This document shows, one piece after another, positions 33,167-41,700 of a DNA stretch of 64,000 nt. The translations under genes were made by a program, and so were the position numbers. The notes below the pieces were generated by a model. It was not told where the DNA came from. It did no database searches and was given only the letters and a program-made list of their open reading frames with translations. The stretch comes from Roseiarcus sp963764955 (GTDB taxonomy: Bacteria; Pseudomonadota; Alphaproteobacteria; Rhizobiales; Beijerinckiaceae): NCBI GenBank assembly GCA_963764955.1, contig CAVXVE010000019.1, forward strand, positions 72,013 to 136,012, read 5' to 3'. Position 1 is the stretch's first letter, and every line of letters starts with the position of its first letter.

Positions 33167-33328
33167 CGTCATGGCCGGCCCTGTGCCGGCCATCCACGCA
33201 TCGCCAGTGGCGACAGGCTCTGTGGCAAAAAGGATCGTATTTCTTATCAGAGGTTTATCCTGATAGGGCGGTGTTCTCGTGGATGACCGGGACAACCCCC
33301 GGATCACAGTCCGGGGGCGGCCATGACG
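33167..33328. repeat. REP/MITE-like intergenic palindromic element
   Basis: CGTCATGGCCGGCC...GGCCATCCACG (33167-33198) is matched in inverted orientation by CGTGGATGACCGGG...CGGCCATGACG (33278-33328), giving CGTCATGGCCG ends in inverted orientation. The right arm contains its own hairpin, CCCCCGG and CCGGGGG with an 8-base loop. Units beginning 'cgtcatggccgg' and containing 'ccatccacg' are widespread intergenic repeats in Hyphomicrobiales genomes. Confidence 0.6.
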
Positions 33329-33419
33329 CCGCCACCCTTCCAGTCTTCAAAACTGGGCCGACCAGCGCCTGACAGGCGGCGGCTTCCCTACGCCCGGCGC
33401 GCTCATCATACTTTAGCCA

Positions 33420-33430
33420 TCAAATATTGA
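33420..33430. promoter_or_regulatory. Candidate MarR operator and promoter of the aminobenzoyl-CoA operon
   Basis: TCAAATATTGA is an A/T-rich near-palindrome (TCAA/TTGA arms) immediately upstream of a TATAAA element (33433-33438) and the strong AAGGAGG ribosome binding site of the monooxygenase gene. Its position fits a site for the divergent MarR. No matching copy was found next to marR itself. Confidence 0.35.
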
Positions 33431-33455
33431 GATATAAAATTTAAGGAGGCGCGAA

Positions 33456-35774
33456 ATGCGCATCGTTTGCATCGGCGGCGGTCCGGCGGGCCTCTATTTC
33501 GGCCTGTTGATGAAGACGCTGCACCCGGCCTACGACATTGAAGTGGTCGAGCGTAACCGGCCTTACGACACGTTCGGGTGGGGCGTCGTCTTCTCCGACG
33601 CGACCATGGAGGCGATGAAGATCTGGGACCCGCAGACGGCGGCCGAGATCCAGAGCGCCTTCAACCACTGGGACGACATCGAACTCCTGTTCAAGGGGCG
33701 GCGCATCCGCACGACCGGCCACGGCTTCGTCGGCATCGGGCGCAAGAAGCTTCTCAACATCCTGCAGGCCCGCTGCGAGGCGCTGGGCGTCAGGCTCACC
33801 TTCGAGCGCGAAGTCACTTCCGATCTCGAATTTCCCGACGCCGACCTCATCATCGCTTCTGACGGCGCTTCTTCGCGGGTGCGCGATCGCTACAAGGCGG
33901 TGTTCCAGCCCGATTTCGTCGTGCGCCCGAACCGCTACATCTGGCTCGGCACGGACAAAGCATTCGACGCCTTCACCTTCGACTTCCGCAAGACCGAACA
34001 CGGCTGGTTCCAGGCCCATATCTATAAGTTCGACGACAAGACCTCGACCTTCATCGTCGAGACGACCGAACAGACCTACAAGGCGCACGGCCTCGACAAG
34101 CTCGGCCAGGAAGCTTCGATCGGTTTCTGCCAGAACCTGTTCGCCGAGACGCTCGACGGCGCGAAGCTGATGACCAACGCCCGCCACCAGCGCGGTTCGC
34201 AATGGCTGAACTTCAATCGGCTGATCTGCGGGCGCTGGAGCCATTTCAACGGCCGCTCGCATGTCGTGCTGATGGGCGACGCCGCCCATACAGCCCATTT
34301 CGCCATCGGCTCGGGGACCAAGCTCGCGATCGACGACGCAATCGAGCTGGCGCGCCAGTTCGAGAGGCTCGGCCACGACAGGGACAGCATCCCGGCCGTG
34401 CTCGCGGACTACGAAGAGGTCCGCCGCGTCGATGTCGCCCGCATCCAGAACGCGGCCCGCAACGCCATGGAATGGTTCGAGGTGGTTGGCGAACGCTATG
34501 CGGACGCGCTCGAGCCGGAGCAGTTCATGTATTCCATGCTGACGCGCTCGCAGCGCATCAGCCACGAAAACCTGCGCCTGCGCGACAGGACGTGGCTTGA
34601 GGATTACGAGCGCTGGTTCGCCGAGAAAGCTGAGATCGACGTCGAGGCGGACACGCGCCCGGCGCCGCCGGTGTTCACGCCCTTCAAGGCGCGCGGCGTG
34701 ACGCTCGCCAATCGCATCGTCGTCTCGCCGATGGCGATGTATTCCGCAATCGACGGCCTACCGGGCGACTTCCATCTCGTCCATCTCGGCTCGCGCGCAT
34801 TGGGCGGCGCGGGCCTCATCTTCGCGGAAATGACCTGCGTCTCTCCCGACGCGCGCATCACACCCGGTTGCCTCGGCTTATGGAACGACGCGCAGACGGC
34901 GGCCTGGAGGCGGATCGCCGATTTCATTCATGCGAACTCGGCCGCCAAGGTCGGGATCCAGCTCGGTCATGCGGGGCGGAAGGGGGCGACCAAGGTCGCG
35001 TGGGACGGTATCGACGAGCCGCTCGACGAAGGCGGCTGGCCGCTCATCTCCGCTTCCGCCGTGCCCTATCTGCCGCACGGCCAGACGCCGAAGGCGATGG
35101 ACCGCGACGACATGGACCGCGTCAAAGCGGATTTCGTCGCCGCGACCCGGCGCGCGGCCGAGGCCGGCGCCGACTGGCTCGAATTCCACGCCGCGCACGG
35201 CTATCTGATGTCGTCCTTCCTGTCGCCGCTCACCAACATCCGCAACGACGAATATGGCGGCGATCATCCGGGCCGGGCGCGCTATCCGCTCGAGGTGTTC
35301 CGCGCCATGCGCGAGGTCTGGCCTGACGAGAAGCCGATGTCGGTCCGCCTCTCCTGTCATGACTGGATGGAGACCGGCAACACGCCTGACGACGCGGCGA
35401 TCTTCGCCGCCATGTTCAAGGATGCGGGAGCCGATCTCATCGACTGTTCATCGGGCCAGGTGTCGAAGGCGGAGCGGCCGGTCTATGGGCGCCTGTTCCA
35501 GACGCCGTTCGCTGACAAGATTCGCAACGAAGTCGGCATCCGCACCATCGCGGTCGGCGCGATCTCGGACGCCGACCAGGCCAATTCGGTTCTCGCCGCC
35601 GGCCGCGCCGATCTTTGCGCCGTCGCGCGGCCCCATCTCGCGGATCCCGCCTGGGCGCTGCATGAAGCGGCCAAGATGGGGCTCACCAACATTCCCTGGC
35701 CGAAGCAATACTGGTCCGGCAAGTCGCAATACGAGACCAATCTCGCGCGCGCCGCGCAAGCTTCGGCCAAGTGA
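33456..35774 (+). CDS. Bifunctional 2-aminobenzoyl-CoA monooxygenase/reductase or salicylyl-CoA 5-hydroxylase
   Basis: A 772-aa two-domain flavoprotein. Residues 1 to about 390 form a flavin monooxygenase of the PHBH type (GGGPAG at 7-12; GDAAHTAHF at 274-282). Residues about 405-760 form an old-yellow-enzyme domain (VVSPMAMYSA; QLGHAGRKG at 502-510; HAAHGYL at 578-584). This fusion is diagnostic of 2-aminobenzoyl-CoA monooxygenase/reductase, which hydroxylates and dearomatises the CoA ester in one protein. Databases often call the same architecture 'bifunctional salicylyl-CoA 5-hydroxylase/oxidoreductase'. The downstream SDR, hydratase, acyl-CoA dehydrogenase and RidA favour the aminobenzoyl route. 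AAGGAGG lies just before the ATG. Confidence 0.9.
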   Translation: MRIVCIGGGPAGLYFGLLMKTLHPAYDIEVVERNRPYDTFGWGVVFSDATMEAMKIWDPQTAAEIQSAFNHWDDIELLFKGRRIRTTGHGFVGIGRKKLLNILQARCEALGVRLTFEREVTSDLEFPDADLIIASDGASSRVRDRYKAVFQPDFVVRPNRYIWLGTDKAFDAFTFDFRKTEHGWFQAHIYKFDDKTSTFIVETTEQTYKAHGLDKLGQEASIGFCQNLFAETLDGAKLMTNARHQRGSQWLNFNRLICGRWSHFNGRSHVVLMGDAAHTAHFAIGSGTKLAIDDAIELARQFERLGHDRDSIPAVLADYEEVRRVDVARIQNAARNAMEWFEVVGERYADALEPEQFMYSMLTRSQRISHENLRLRDRTWLEDYERWFAEKAEIDVEADTRPAPPVFTPFKARGVTLANRIVVSPMAMYSAIDGLPGDFHLVHLGSRALGGAGLIFAEMTCVSPDARITPGCLGLWNDAQTAAWRRIADFIHANSAAKVGIQLGHAGRKGATKVAWDGIDEPLDEGGWPLISASAVPYLPHGQTPKAMDRDDMDRVKADFVAATRRAAEAGADWLEFHAAHGYLMSSFLSPLTNIRNDEYGGDHPGRARYPLEVFRAMREVWPDEKPMSVRLSCHDWMETGNTPDDAAIFAAMFKDAGADLIDCSSGQVSKAERPVYGRLFQTPFADKIRNEVGIRTIAVGAISDADQANSVLAAGRADLCAVARPHLADPAWALHEAAKMGLTNIPWPKQYWSGKSQYETNLARAAQASAK

Positions 35775-35778
35775 GGCG

Positions 35779-36571
35779 ATGACGGGGACGGAGAGCGACC
35801 TCGCAGGCCGGCACGCGCTCGTCACGGGCGCGGGCGGGGGCATCGGCGCCGCGATTGCGCGCGCGCTCGGCGAAAGAGGCGCGCGGGTGACGCTGGCCGG
35901 GCGCCGCCGCGAGCCGCTTGTCAAAGTCGCGTCGACCCTGCCCGAAGCGAGCGCGCTGGCGCTCGATGGCTTCGACGTGACGGACGAAGCGGAGAATCGC
36001 GCATGGGCTTACGAAGGCGCGCGCCGCGTTCGGGCCGATCGACATTCTGGTCAACAACGCCGGCGAAGCGCCGAGCGCGCCGTTCGCGAAAATGGACATG
36101 GGGACCTGGTCGCGGGTGATCGCGACCGATCTCACCAGCGTCTATCTGGTGACGCAGGCTGTCCTGCCGGATCTGAAGGCGAGCGGGCCAAAGGCGCGGA
36201 TCGTCAACATCGCCTCGACCGCGGGCCTCAAGGGCTACGCCTATGTCTCGGCTTACACCGCGGCGAAGCATGGGGTGATTGGCCTGACCCGGGCGCTGGC
36301 GCTCGAACTCGCCGGGACCGGCATGACGGTCAACGCGGTCTGCCCCGCTTTCACGCAGACGCCGCTCCTGGAGGCCGCGATCCGGAATATCATGGCGAAG
36401 ACGGGCCGCACGGAGGCCGAGGCGCGCGCCGAGCTCGCCAAGGGCATTCCGCTTGGCAGGCTGGCGCGGCCGGAGGACGTGGCGAGCGCGGTTCTCTGGC
36501 TCGTCTCCGAGGCGGCCGGCTTCGTGACCGGCGAAGCGCTTTCCATTTCCGGCGGAGAGGTCATGCGATGA
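35779..36571 (+). pseudogene. SDR (beta-hydroxyacyl dehydrogenase-type), one frameshift
   Basis: A classical SDR of about 264 codons. The N-terminal part (ALVTGAGGGIGAAIARALG) is in one frame to about 36005. The rest (GPIDILVNNAGEAPSAP, then NIASTAGLKGYAYVSAYTAAKHGVIGL and TGEALSISGGEVMR) is in the +1 frame. One extra base near 36002-36012 (GCATGGGCTTACG, probably the GGG run) explains the split. It starts four bases after the monooxygenase stop, and its end overlaps the hydratase start (ATGA). It would oxidise or reduce an alicyclic hydroxyacyl-CoA in the pathway. Both halves are intact, so this may be an assembly error. Confidence 0.82.
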
Positions 36572-37422
36572 CGGACGAGCACCATTCCGCGATGCGCGGC
36601 GCCCTGCGGCCCTTCAAGGATTACCAGGCGGCGCATTTCCTTTGGGAGACGGACGCGAGCGGCCGCGTCGCGACGATCCGCCTCAACCGGCCCGACAAGA
36701 AGAACCCGCTGACCTTCGAGTCTTACGCGGAATTGCGCGACCTCTTTCGCGACCTCGTCTACGCCTCGGACGTGCGGGCGGTGGTTCTTGTGGGATCGGG
36801 CGGGAATTTCTGCTCAGGCGGCGACGTGTTCGAGATCATCGAGCCGCTGACGCGGATGAAGATGCACGAGCTCCTCGCCTTCACCCGCATGACGGGCGAC
36901 CTCGTGAAAGCGATGCGCAAATGTCCGCAGCAGATTATCGCCGCGGTGGACGGCGTCTGCGCCGGCGCGGGCGCTATTCTGGCGATGGCGTCCGACCTGC
37001 GCTACGCGACGCCGCAGGCGAAGGCGGCGTTTCTGTTCACGCGGGTCGGCCTTGCCGGCGCCGACATGGGCGCGTGCGGGATTCTGCCGCGCATCATCGG
37101 TCAGGGACGGGCGGCGGAGCTGCTCTACACCGGCCGCTCGCTCTCAGCCGAGGAGGGCCTCGCGTGGGGCTTCTACAATGCCTTGCATCCGGCCGAGGCG
37201 CTCGAGGCCAAGGCGCATGAGATCGCCGCTTCCTTGGCCGACGGCCCATGGTTCGCGCATGGCGTGACCAAGACCATGTTCAACCAGGAATGGTCGATGG
37301 GGATCGACGAGATGATCGAGTCGGAAGCGCAGGCGCAGGCGATCTGCATGGCGACCGGCGATTTCCGGCGCGCTTTCGAGGCCTTCGCGGCGAAGCGCAA
37401 GCCGGCCTTCGCGGGAGACTGA
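36568..37422 (+). CDS. Enoyl-CoA hydratase/isomerase family protein
   Basis: A 284-aa crotonase-fold enzyme. It has VATIRLNRPDKKNPLTFESYAELRDLF, the oxyanion segment GSGGNFCSGGDVFEI near residue 80, and GVCAGAGAILAMASDLRYATP. The ATG overlaps the SDR stop. In the 2-aminobenzoyl-CoA pathway it would hydrate the dearomatised ring or open it. It is slightly longer at the N terminus than typical ECH (about 260 aa). Confidence 0.9.
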   Translation: MTDEHHSAMRGALRPFKDYQAAHFLWETDASGRVATIRLNRPDKKNPLTFESYAELRDLFRDLVYASDVRAVVLVGSGGNFCSGGDVFEIIEPLTRMKMHELLAFTRMTGDLVKAMRKCPQQIIAAVDGVCAGAGAILAMASDLRYATPQAKAAFLFTRVGLAGADMGACGILPRIIGQGRAAELLYTGRSLSAEEGLAWGFYNALHPAEALEAKAHEIAASLADGPWFAHGVTKTMFNQEWSMGIDEMIESEAQAQAICMATGDFRRAFEAFAAKRKPAFAGD

Positions 37423-37428
37423 CCCCCC

Positions 37429-38610
37429 ATGTCCGCCTCGCTCGCTCGCGGTCCGACGCGCGAGCATCTCGACTGGCCGTTCTTCGGGGCCGAGCATCGC
37501 GCCTATGCCGCAGAGCTCGACACGTTCGTCGCTTCCGGCGCTCTCGCCGACGTGGACCATCATGATGTCGACGCCTCCTGCCGCAGCCTCGCCGCGGCGC
37601 TCGGAAAGGCTGGTCTGCTCGACGCTTGCGTGGCCGCCGCCGACGGCGACGCATCGACCATCGATTCGCGCAAGGCCTGCCTCGCCCGCGAGACGCTGGC
37701 GTTTCATGACGGGCTCGCGGATTTCGCCTTCGCGATGCAGGGCTTGGGCTCCGGCGCGATCGGCCTCGCCGGATCGCCGGAGCTTCGGCGCGTGTTCCTG
37801 CCCAAGGTGCGTTCCGGCGAATGGCTTGCGGCTTTCGCGCTCTCCGAGAAGGACGCAGGCTCCGACGTCGCCGCCATGACCTGCTCGGCCGAACGCGCCG
37901 GCGATGGCTACGCGCTCAATGGCGAGAAGACCTGGATCTCGAACGGCGGAATCGCCGACTTTTATTGCGTCTTCGCCCGCACCGGCGAAGCGCCCGGCGC
38001 GCGCGGCCTTTCCGCTTTCGTCGTGAAGCCGGGCGATCCCGGATTCTCGATCGCCGGGCGGATCGAGGTGATCGCGCCTCATCCGCTCGCGACCTTGCGG
38101 TTCGAGAATTGCCGCGTCCCCGCGAGCCGGATGCTCGGCGCGCCGGGCGAGGGGTTCAAGATCGCGATGCGCACGCTCGACATCTTCCGCGCCTCGGTGG
38201 CCGCGGCGGCGCTGGGTTTCGCACGGCGCGCGCTCCACGAAGCGATCGATCACGCGCGCTCGCGAAAAATGTTCGGCGCGACGCTCGCCGATCTGCAACT
38301 GACGCAGGCGGCAATCGGAGAGATGGCGACGGATGTCGACGCCGCCGCGCTGCTCACCTATCGCGCCGCGTGGCGCCGCGACGTTCAGCGCCTGCCGGCC
38401 ACGAAGGAAGCCGCGATGGCCAAGATGACGGCGACCGAAACGGCGCAACGAGTGATCGACCGCGCCGTCCAGATGTTCGGCGGCCGCGGCGTGCGCTCGG
38501 GCGAGATCGTGGAAAAGCTCTATCGCGAGATCCGGGCGCTCAGGATCTACGAGGGCGCGACCGAAGTGCAGAAGCTCATTGTCGCGCGCGAGACGTTCAA
38601 GTCCGCCTGA
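37429..38610 (+). CDS. Acyl-CoA dehydrogenase
   Basis: A 393-aa FAD enzyme. It has the ACAD signatures FALSEKDAGSDVAAM and GEKTWISNGGIADFY, and the catalytic Glu in IYEGATEVQKLIVARETF. It is cytoplasmic and passes electrons to ETF. It lies six bases after the hydratase and six before ridA, a tight operon. It probably introduces a double bond into an alicyclic CoA intermediate. Confidence 0.93.
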   Translation: MSASLARGPTREHLDWPFFGAEHRAYAAELDTFVASGALADVDHHDVDASCRSLAAALGKAGLLDACVAAADGDASTIDSRKACLARETLAFHDGLADFAFAMQGLGSGAIGLAGSPELRRVFLPKVRSGEWLAAFALSEKDAGSDVAAMTCSAERAGDGYALNGEKTWISNGGIADFYCVFARTGEAPGARGLSAFVVKPGDPGFSIAGRIEVIAPHPLATLRFENCRVPASRMLGAPGEGFKIAMRTLDIFRASVAAAALGFARRALHEAIDHARSRKMFGATLADLQLTQAAIGEMATDVDAAALLTYRAAWRRDVQRLPATKEAAMAKMTATETAQRVIDRAVQMFGGRGVRSGEIVEKLYREIRALRIYEGATEVQKLIVARETFKSA

Positions 38611-38616
38611 GGCCGC

Positions 38617-39027
38617 ATGGAGGCGAAACCGATGCATCAGATCCTGCAGCCTGAGGGTTGGATGAAGCCGAAGGGCTACGCGAACGGGATCGCAGCCGCG
38701 GGACGCCTTGTGTTCGTCGCCGGCCAGATCGGCTGGAACGAACAATGCGTGTTCGAGGCGCAGGATTTTCTGGGACAGTTCAGGCAGGCGCTGAAGAACG
38801 TCGTCGCGGTTCTTGCGGAGGCGGGCGCGAGCCCCGAGCATGTGACCACGATGACCTGGTTCGTCACCGACAAGGCGGCCTATCTTCGGGACGCGAAGGC
38901 GGTCGGCCAGGCATGGCGCGAGATCATGGGCCGCAACTATCCGGCCATGACGGTCGTCCAGGTCGTGGCGCTGATCGAGGACGCGGCGCAGATCGAAATT
39001 CAGGCGCAGGCCGTCGTCCCCGAGTGA
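38617..39027 (+). CDS. RidA family protein (enamine/imine deaminase type)
   Basis: A 136-aa YjgF/YER057c/UK114-fold protein: VFVAGQIGWNEQCVFEA, AGASPEHVTTMTWFVTD, and QIEIQAQAVVPE at the end. Canonical RidA has a catalytic Arg in its YPARS segment; here the corresponding segment is YPAMTVV, with Met. It therefore belongs to a Rid subgroup outside archetypal RidA. Co-operonic with the aminobenzoyl-CoA enzymes, it may hydrolyse the enamine formed after ring dearomatisation, releasing ammonia (inference). GGAG precedes; the frame contains a second ATG five codons in. Confidence 0.87.
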   Translation: MEAKPMHQILQPEGWMKPKGYANGIAAAGRLVFVAGQIGWNEQCVFEAQDFLGQFRQALKNVVAVLAEAGASPEHVTTMTWFVTDKAAYLRDAKAVGQAWREIMGRNYPAMTVVQVVALIEDAAQIEIQAQAVVPE

Positions 39028-39039
39028 ATCCCGGCGGAG

Positions 39040-40608
39040 TCAGCCCGCCAGCATTTTCGCGACCATGAATCCCGAGCCCGCGCCCGTGCCGGCGCCCGGC
39101 CAGGTCGAGGCGCCGCACAGGTAGAGGTTCTTGACCGGCGTCCGATAGCGCGACCAGCCGGCGACGGGACGCAGGAAGAAATTCTGGTCGAGGTGATGGC
39201 TGCCGGACAGGCTGTCGCCGCCGATCAGGTTCGGGTTCTCCCGCTCGAGATCGAGCGGCGAGAAGACCGCTCGGCCGAGCACGCGGCTTCTCAGCCCCGG
39301 CGCGTAAGATCTCGAGAATGTCCAGCACGCGGTCCGCATAGGGCTCGCGGGCCTCGTCCCAGCCACGGGCGGCGATGGTCCCGCCAGCGTCGCCGTGAAT
39401 CTCGGCCGGCAGAACACGGACCTGAATCCAGAGCACGTGCTTGCCCGCAGGCGCGCGGGAGGGATCGATCGCCGTCGGCTGGCCGACGACCAGCACCGGC
39501 TCGGCGGGCAGGAGACCGGCCGACGCCTCGGCATAGACGCGGGTCATCATTTCCATGTCGGGGGCGACATGAACGTAGGCGAATTCGCGCAACGCCCTTC
39601 CGGCGCGCCAGTCGGGCAGATCGTCCAGCGCGAGGTGGATCATCATCGCGCCAGGGCCGGCGCGAAAGCTCTTGACGCGCTCTCCGGAAAGAGGCCGGCG
39701 TCGCATCGGGCGGCGTCAGCTCCTCGAATACGATCTTCGGATGAACGTTGGCGATGATCGTTCCGGCTTCGAGCTTGCGGCCGCTTTGCAAGGTCACGCC
39801 CGACGCGGCGCCGTTGGCGAGGTCGATCCTTGACGCGCCGTCTCCGAGAATGAGTTCGCCGCCCTTCGCCTTCAGGGCGCCGACCATCGCCTTGACGATC
39901 GTGTCCGCGCCGCCCTGTCCGATCACCATGCCGAGGCTCTGGTTGGCCATGGATTCGAGATAAGGGAACAGCGCGCCCCCCGCGACGTCCGGCGAGAAAT
40001 CGAGATGCAGGCCCCAGGCGGCCATCATCGCCTTGACTTTCGGATGCTCGAATCGCGCATCGAGAAAGTCGCGCGGGGAAGCCAGCAGCAGCTTCACGGT
40101 GTCGTAGAGCCAGTTCGTTCCCATCGCCCGCCACGCCTTCCACACGACCCTGGCGGCCGCGATCGAGGGCATGGGCGAACCGAGGAGCGCGAAGATGTGG
40201 GGCGCATCCTCGCCGAACTGTCCGAGCAGATCCTGCCAGGCTTTCGCGTCCGCCGGCGAGAGGGCGGAAATGCCGGCGAGCGTCTGTCTCCAGCGTCCGG
40301 CTGACGCCGAGATACGTCCCGTCGCGAAATACGGTCGCGAAGGCATGCTCCGCCGGAACGAAGGCAAGGCCATGCGCCAGGAGCGCATCCTTGTGGGCCG
40401 CGAAGAAAGCCGAGCCCGCGAACATGGAAAGATTCATCGCGCAGAGATCGTGCCGAAAGCCGGGAAGCGTCAGATCGCGCGTCTTGACGGCGCCGCCTGG
40501 CTCGTCCTTCGCTTCGACGATGGCGACGCGCTTTCCCCTGGCCGCCAGATGCACGGCCGCCGCCAGGCCATTGTGGCCCGCGCCGATGATGACCGCGTCA
40601 TAGGCCAT
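39040..40608 (-). pseudogene. Phytoene desaturase-like FAD oxidoreductase, three frameshifts
   Basis: A flavoprotein of about 520 codons. The start is AYDAVIIGAGHNGLAAAVHLAARG (FAD site), the middle LHLDFSPDVAGGALFPYLESMANQSLGM, and the end NLYLCGASTWPGAGTGAGSGFMVAKMLAG. These parts lie in three different frames, with changes near 40300, 39690 and 39300. On this strand each change equals one extra base. No part is missing relative to its paralogue at 41701-43295. It is divergent from the cyclase gene. Members of this family include NAD(P)/FAD oxidoreductases of catabolic islands, not necessarily carotenoid enzymes; no carotenoid genes are near. Confidence 0.8.
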
Positions 40609-40903
40609 TCAGATTTCGAGCCCCGTTCCATGCATTTCCAAGCAACTCGACAGAGGCGGAAGGCGGATAAGCGAGCGGTCCGCGAACAGCGGCCGGCTCC
40701 TCAGTTCACGCCAATTCAGCGGGGAAGTTGCCCGCAGTTTTGAAGCCGTCGCAACAGAACCGGCCATCGGAGGCTTTCGTCTTAGCGACGCGGCGGCCCG
40801 CCCAGATTGTTGCAAGCTCATATTTCTCTGCCTAAGCTTGCCGGCGACGCTCGCGGCGGGGCGAGGCCGCCCGCCGGAGGCGACGCGACAGGAGGATTTT
40901 CCC

Positions 40904-41693
40904 ATGACTTCAAACACAACGCTGACCGATCTTGCCTCGGCGCTGCTTGCAGGCTCGGTCAGGGTCGTGGACCTCTCCGCTCCGCTGGGGCCCGACACGC
41001 CGGTCCTCTATCTCCCGCCGAACGTGGGCAAGAACACGCCGCCGGTGAAGGTCCATTCGATTTCGAAATACGATGCGGACGGTCCCTTCTGGGCGTGGAA
41101 CTGGATCGAGCTCGGCGAGCATACCGGCACGCATTTCGACGCGCCCCGGCACTGGATCAGCGGCAAGGATTATCGGGACGGCGCGACCGACACGATCCCG
41201 GTCAAGAACTTTGTCGCCCCGGTCAATGTGATCGATCGCTCCAAGGAGACGGCGGCGAACCCGGACTATCTGCTGACGCCCGACAGCATCAAGGAATGGG
41301 AGAAGGAGCACGGCGAGATCGAGCGCCGGAACGTGGGTGCTTCTGCGCACGGATTGGTAGAAGCGCAACGGCAGCACGGATACCTTCCTCAACGCCGACG
41401 ACAAGGGACCGCATTCTCCGGGTCCGACGGCGGAGGCCATTTCCTATCTCGTGTCCAAGGGCGTGATCGGCTGGGGTTCGGAGACGGTCGGCACGGACGC
41501 CGGCGCGGCTGGCGGCATGGATCCGCCCTTTCCCGCGCATACGCTCATGCACAAGGCCAACCGCTACGGCCTCGCGAGCCTCTGCCAGCTCGACCAGCTT
41601 CCGCCCAAGGGCGCGGTGCTGATCGCGGCGCCGCTGAAGTTCGTGGACGGGACCGGGTCTCCGGTTCGCGCGCTCGCTCTCGTTCCCGCCTGA
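40904..41693 (+). pseudogene. Cyclase-family hydrolase (isatin hydrolase/kynurenine formamidase-like), frameshift and stop
   Basis: A metal-dependent hydrolase of about 263 codons (PF04199-type). The diagnostic metal motif is present: LGEHTGTHFDAPRHW near residue 75. The frame is intact from the ATG at 40904 (ribosome binding site ACAGGAGG) to about 41320. It then continues one base out of frame (TWVLLRTDW...KRNGSTDTFLNADDKG, later VIGWGSETVGTD). In the continued frame a TAG at 41358-41360 stands where Ser is typical (DW-stop-KRNG). The family contains isatin hydrolase and arylformamidase. Beside IorAB and the aminobenzoyl-CoA enzymes, isatin hydrolase is the tempting reading (inference). Confidence 0.8.
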
Positions 41694-41700
41694 GCGCCGG

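Larger units (their letters stand above)
32647..33455. other. Long intergenic control region with hairpin and REP-like element
   Basis: About 800 bases separating the divergent marR and monooxygenase genes, without a gene. It contains an A/T-rich imperfect hairpin (32858-32919), a REP/MITE-like palindromic unit (33167-33328) and, close to the operon start, an A/T-rich promoter-like stretch with TATAAA at 33433-33438. Confidence 0.6.
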
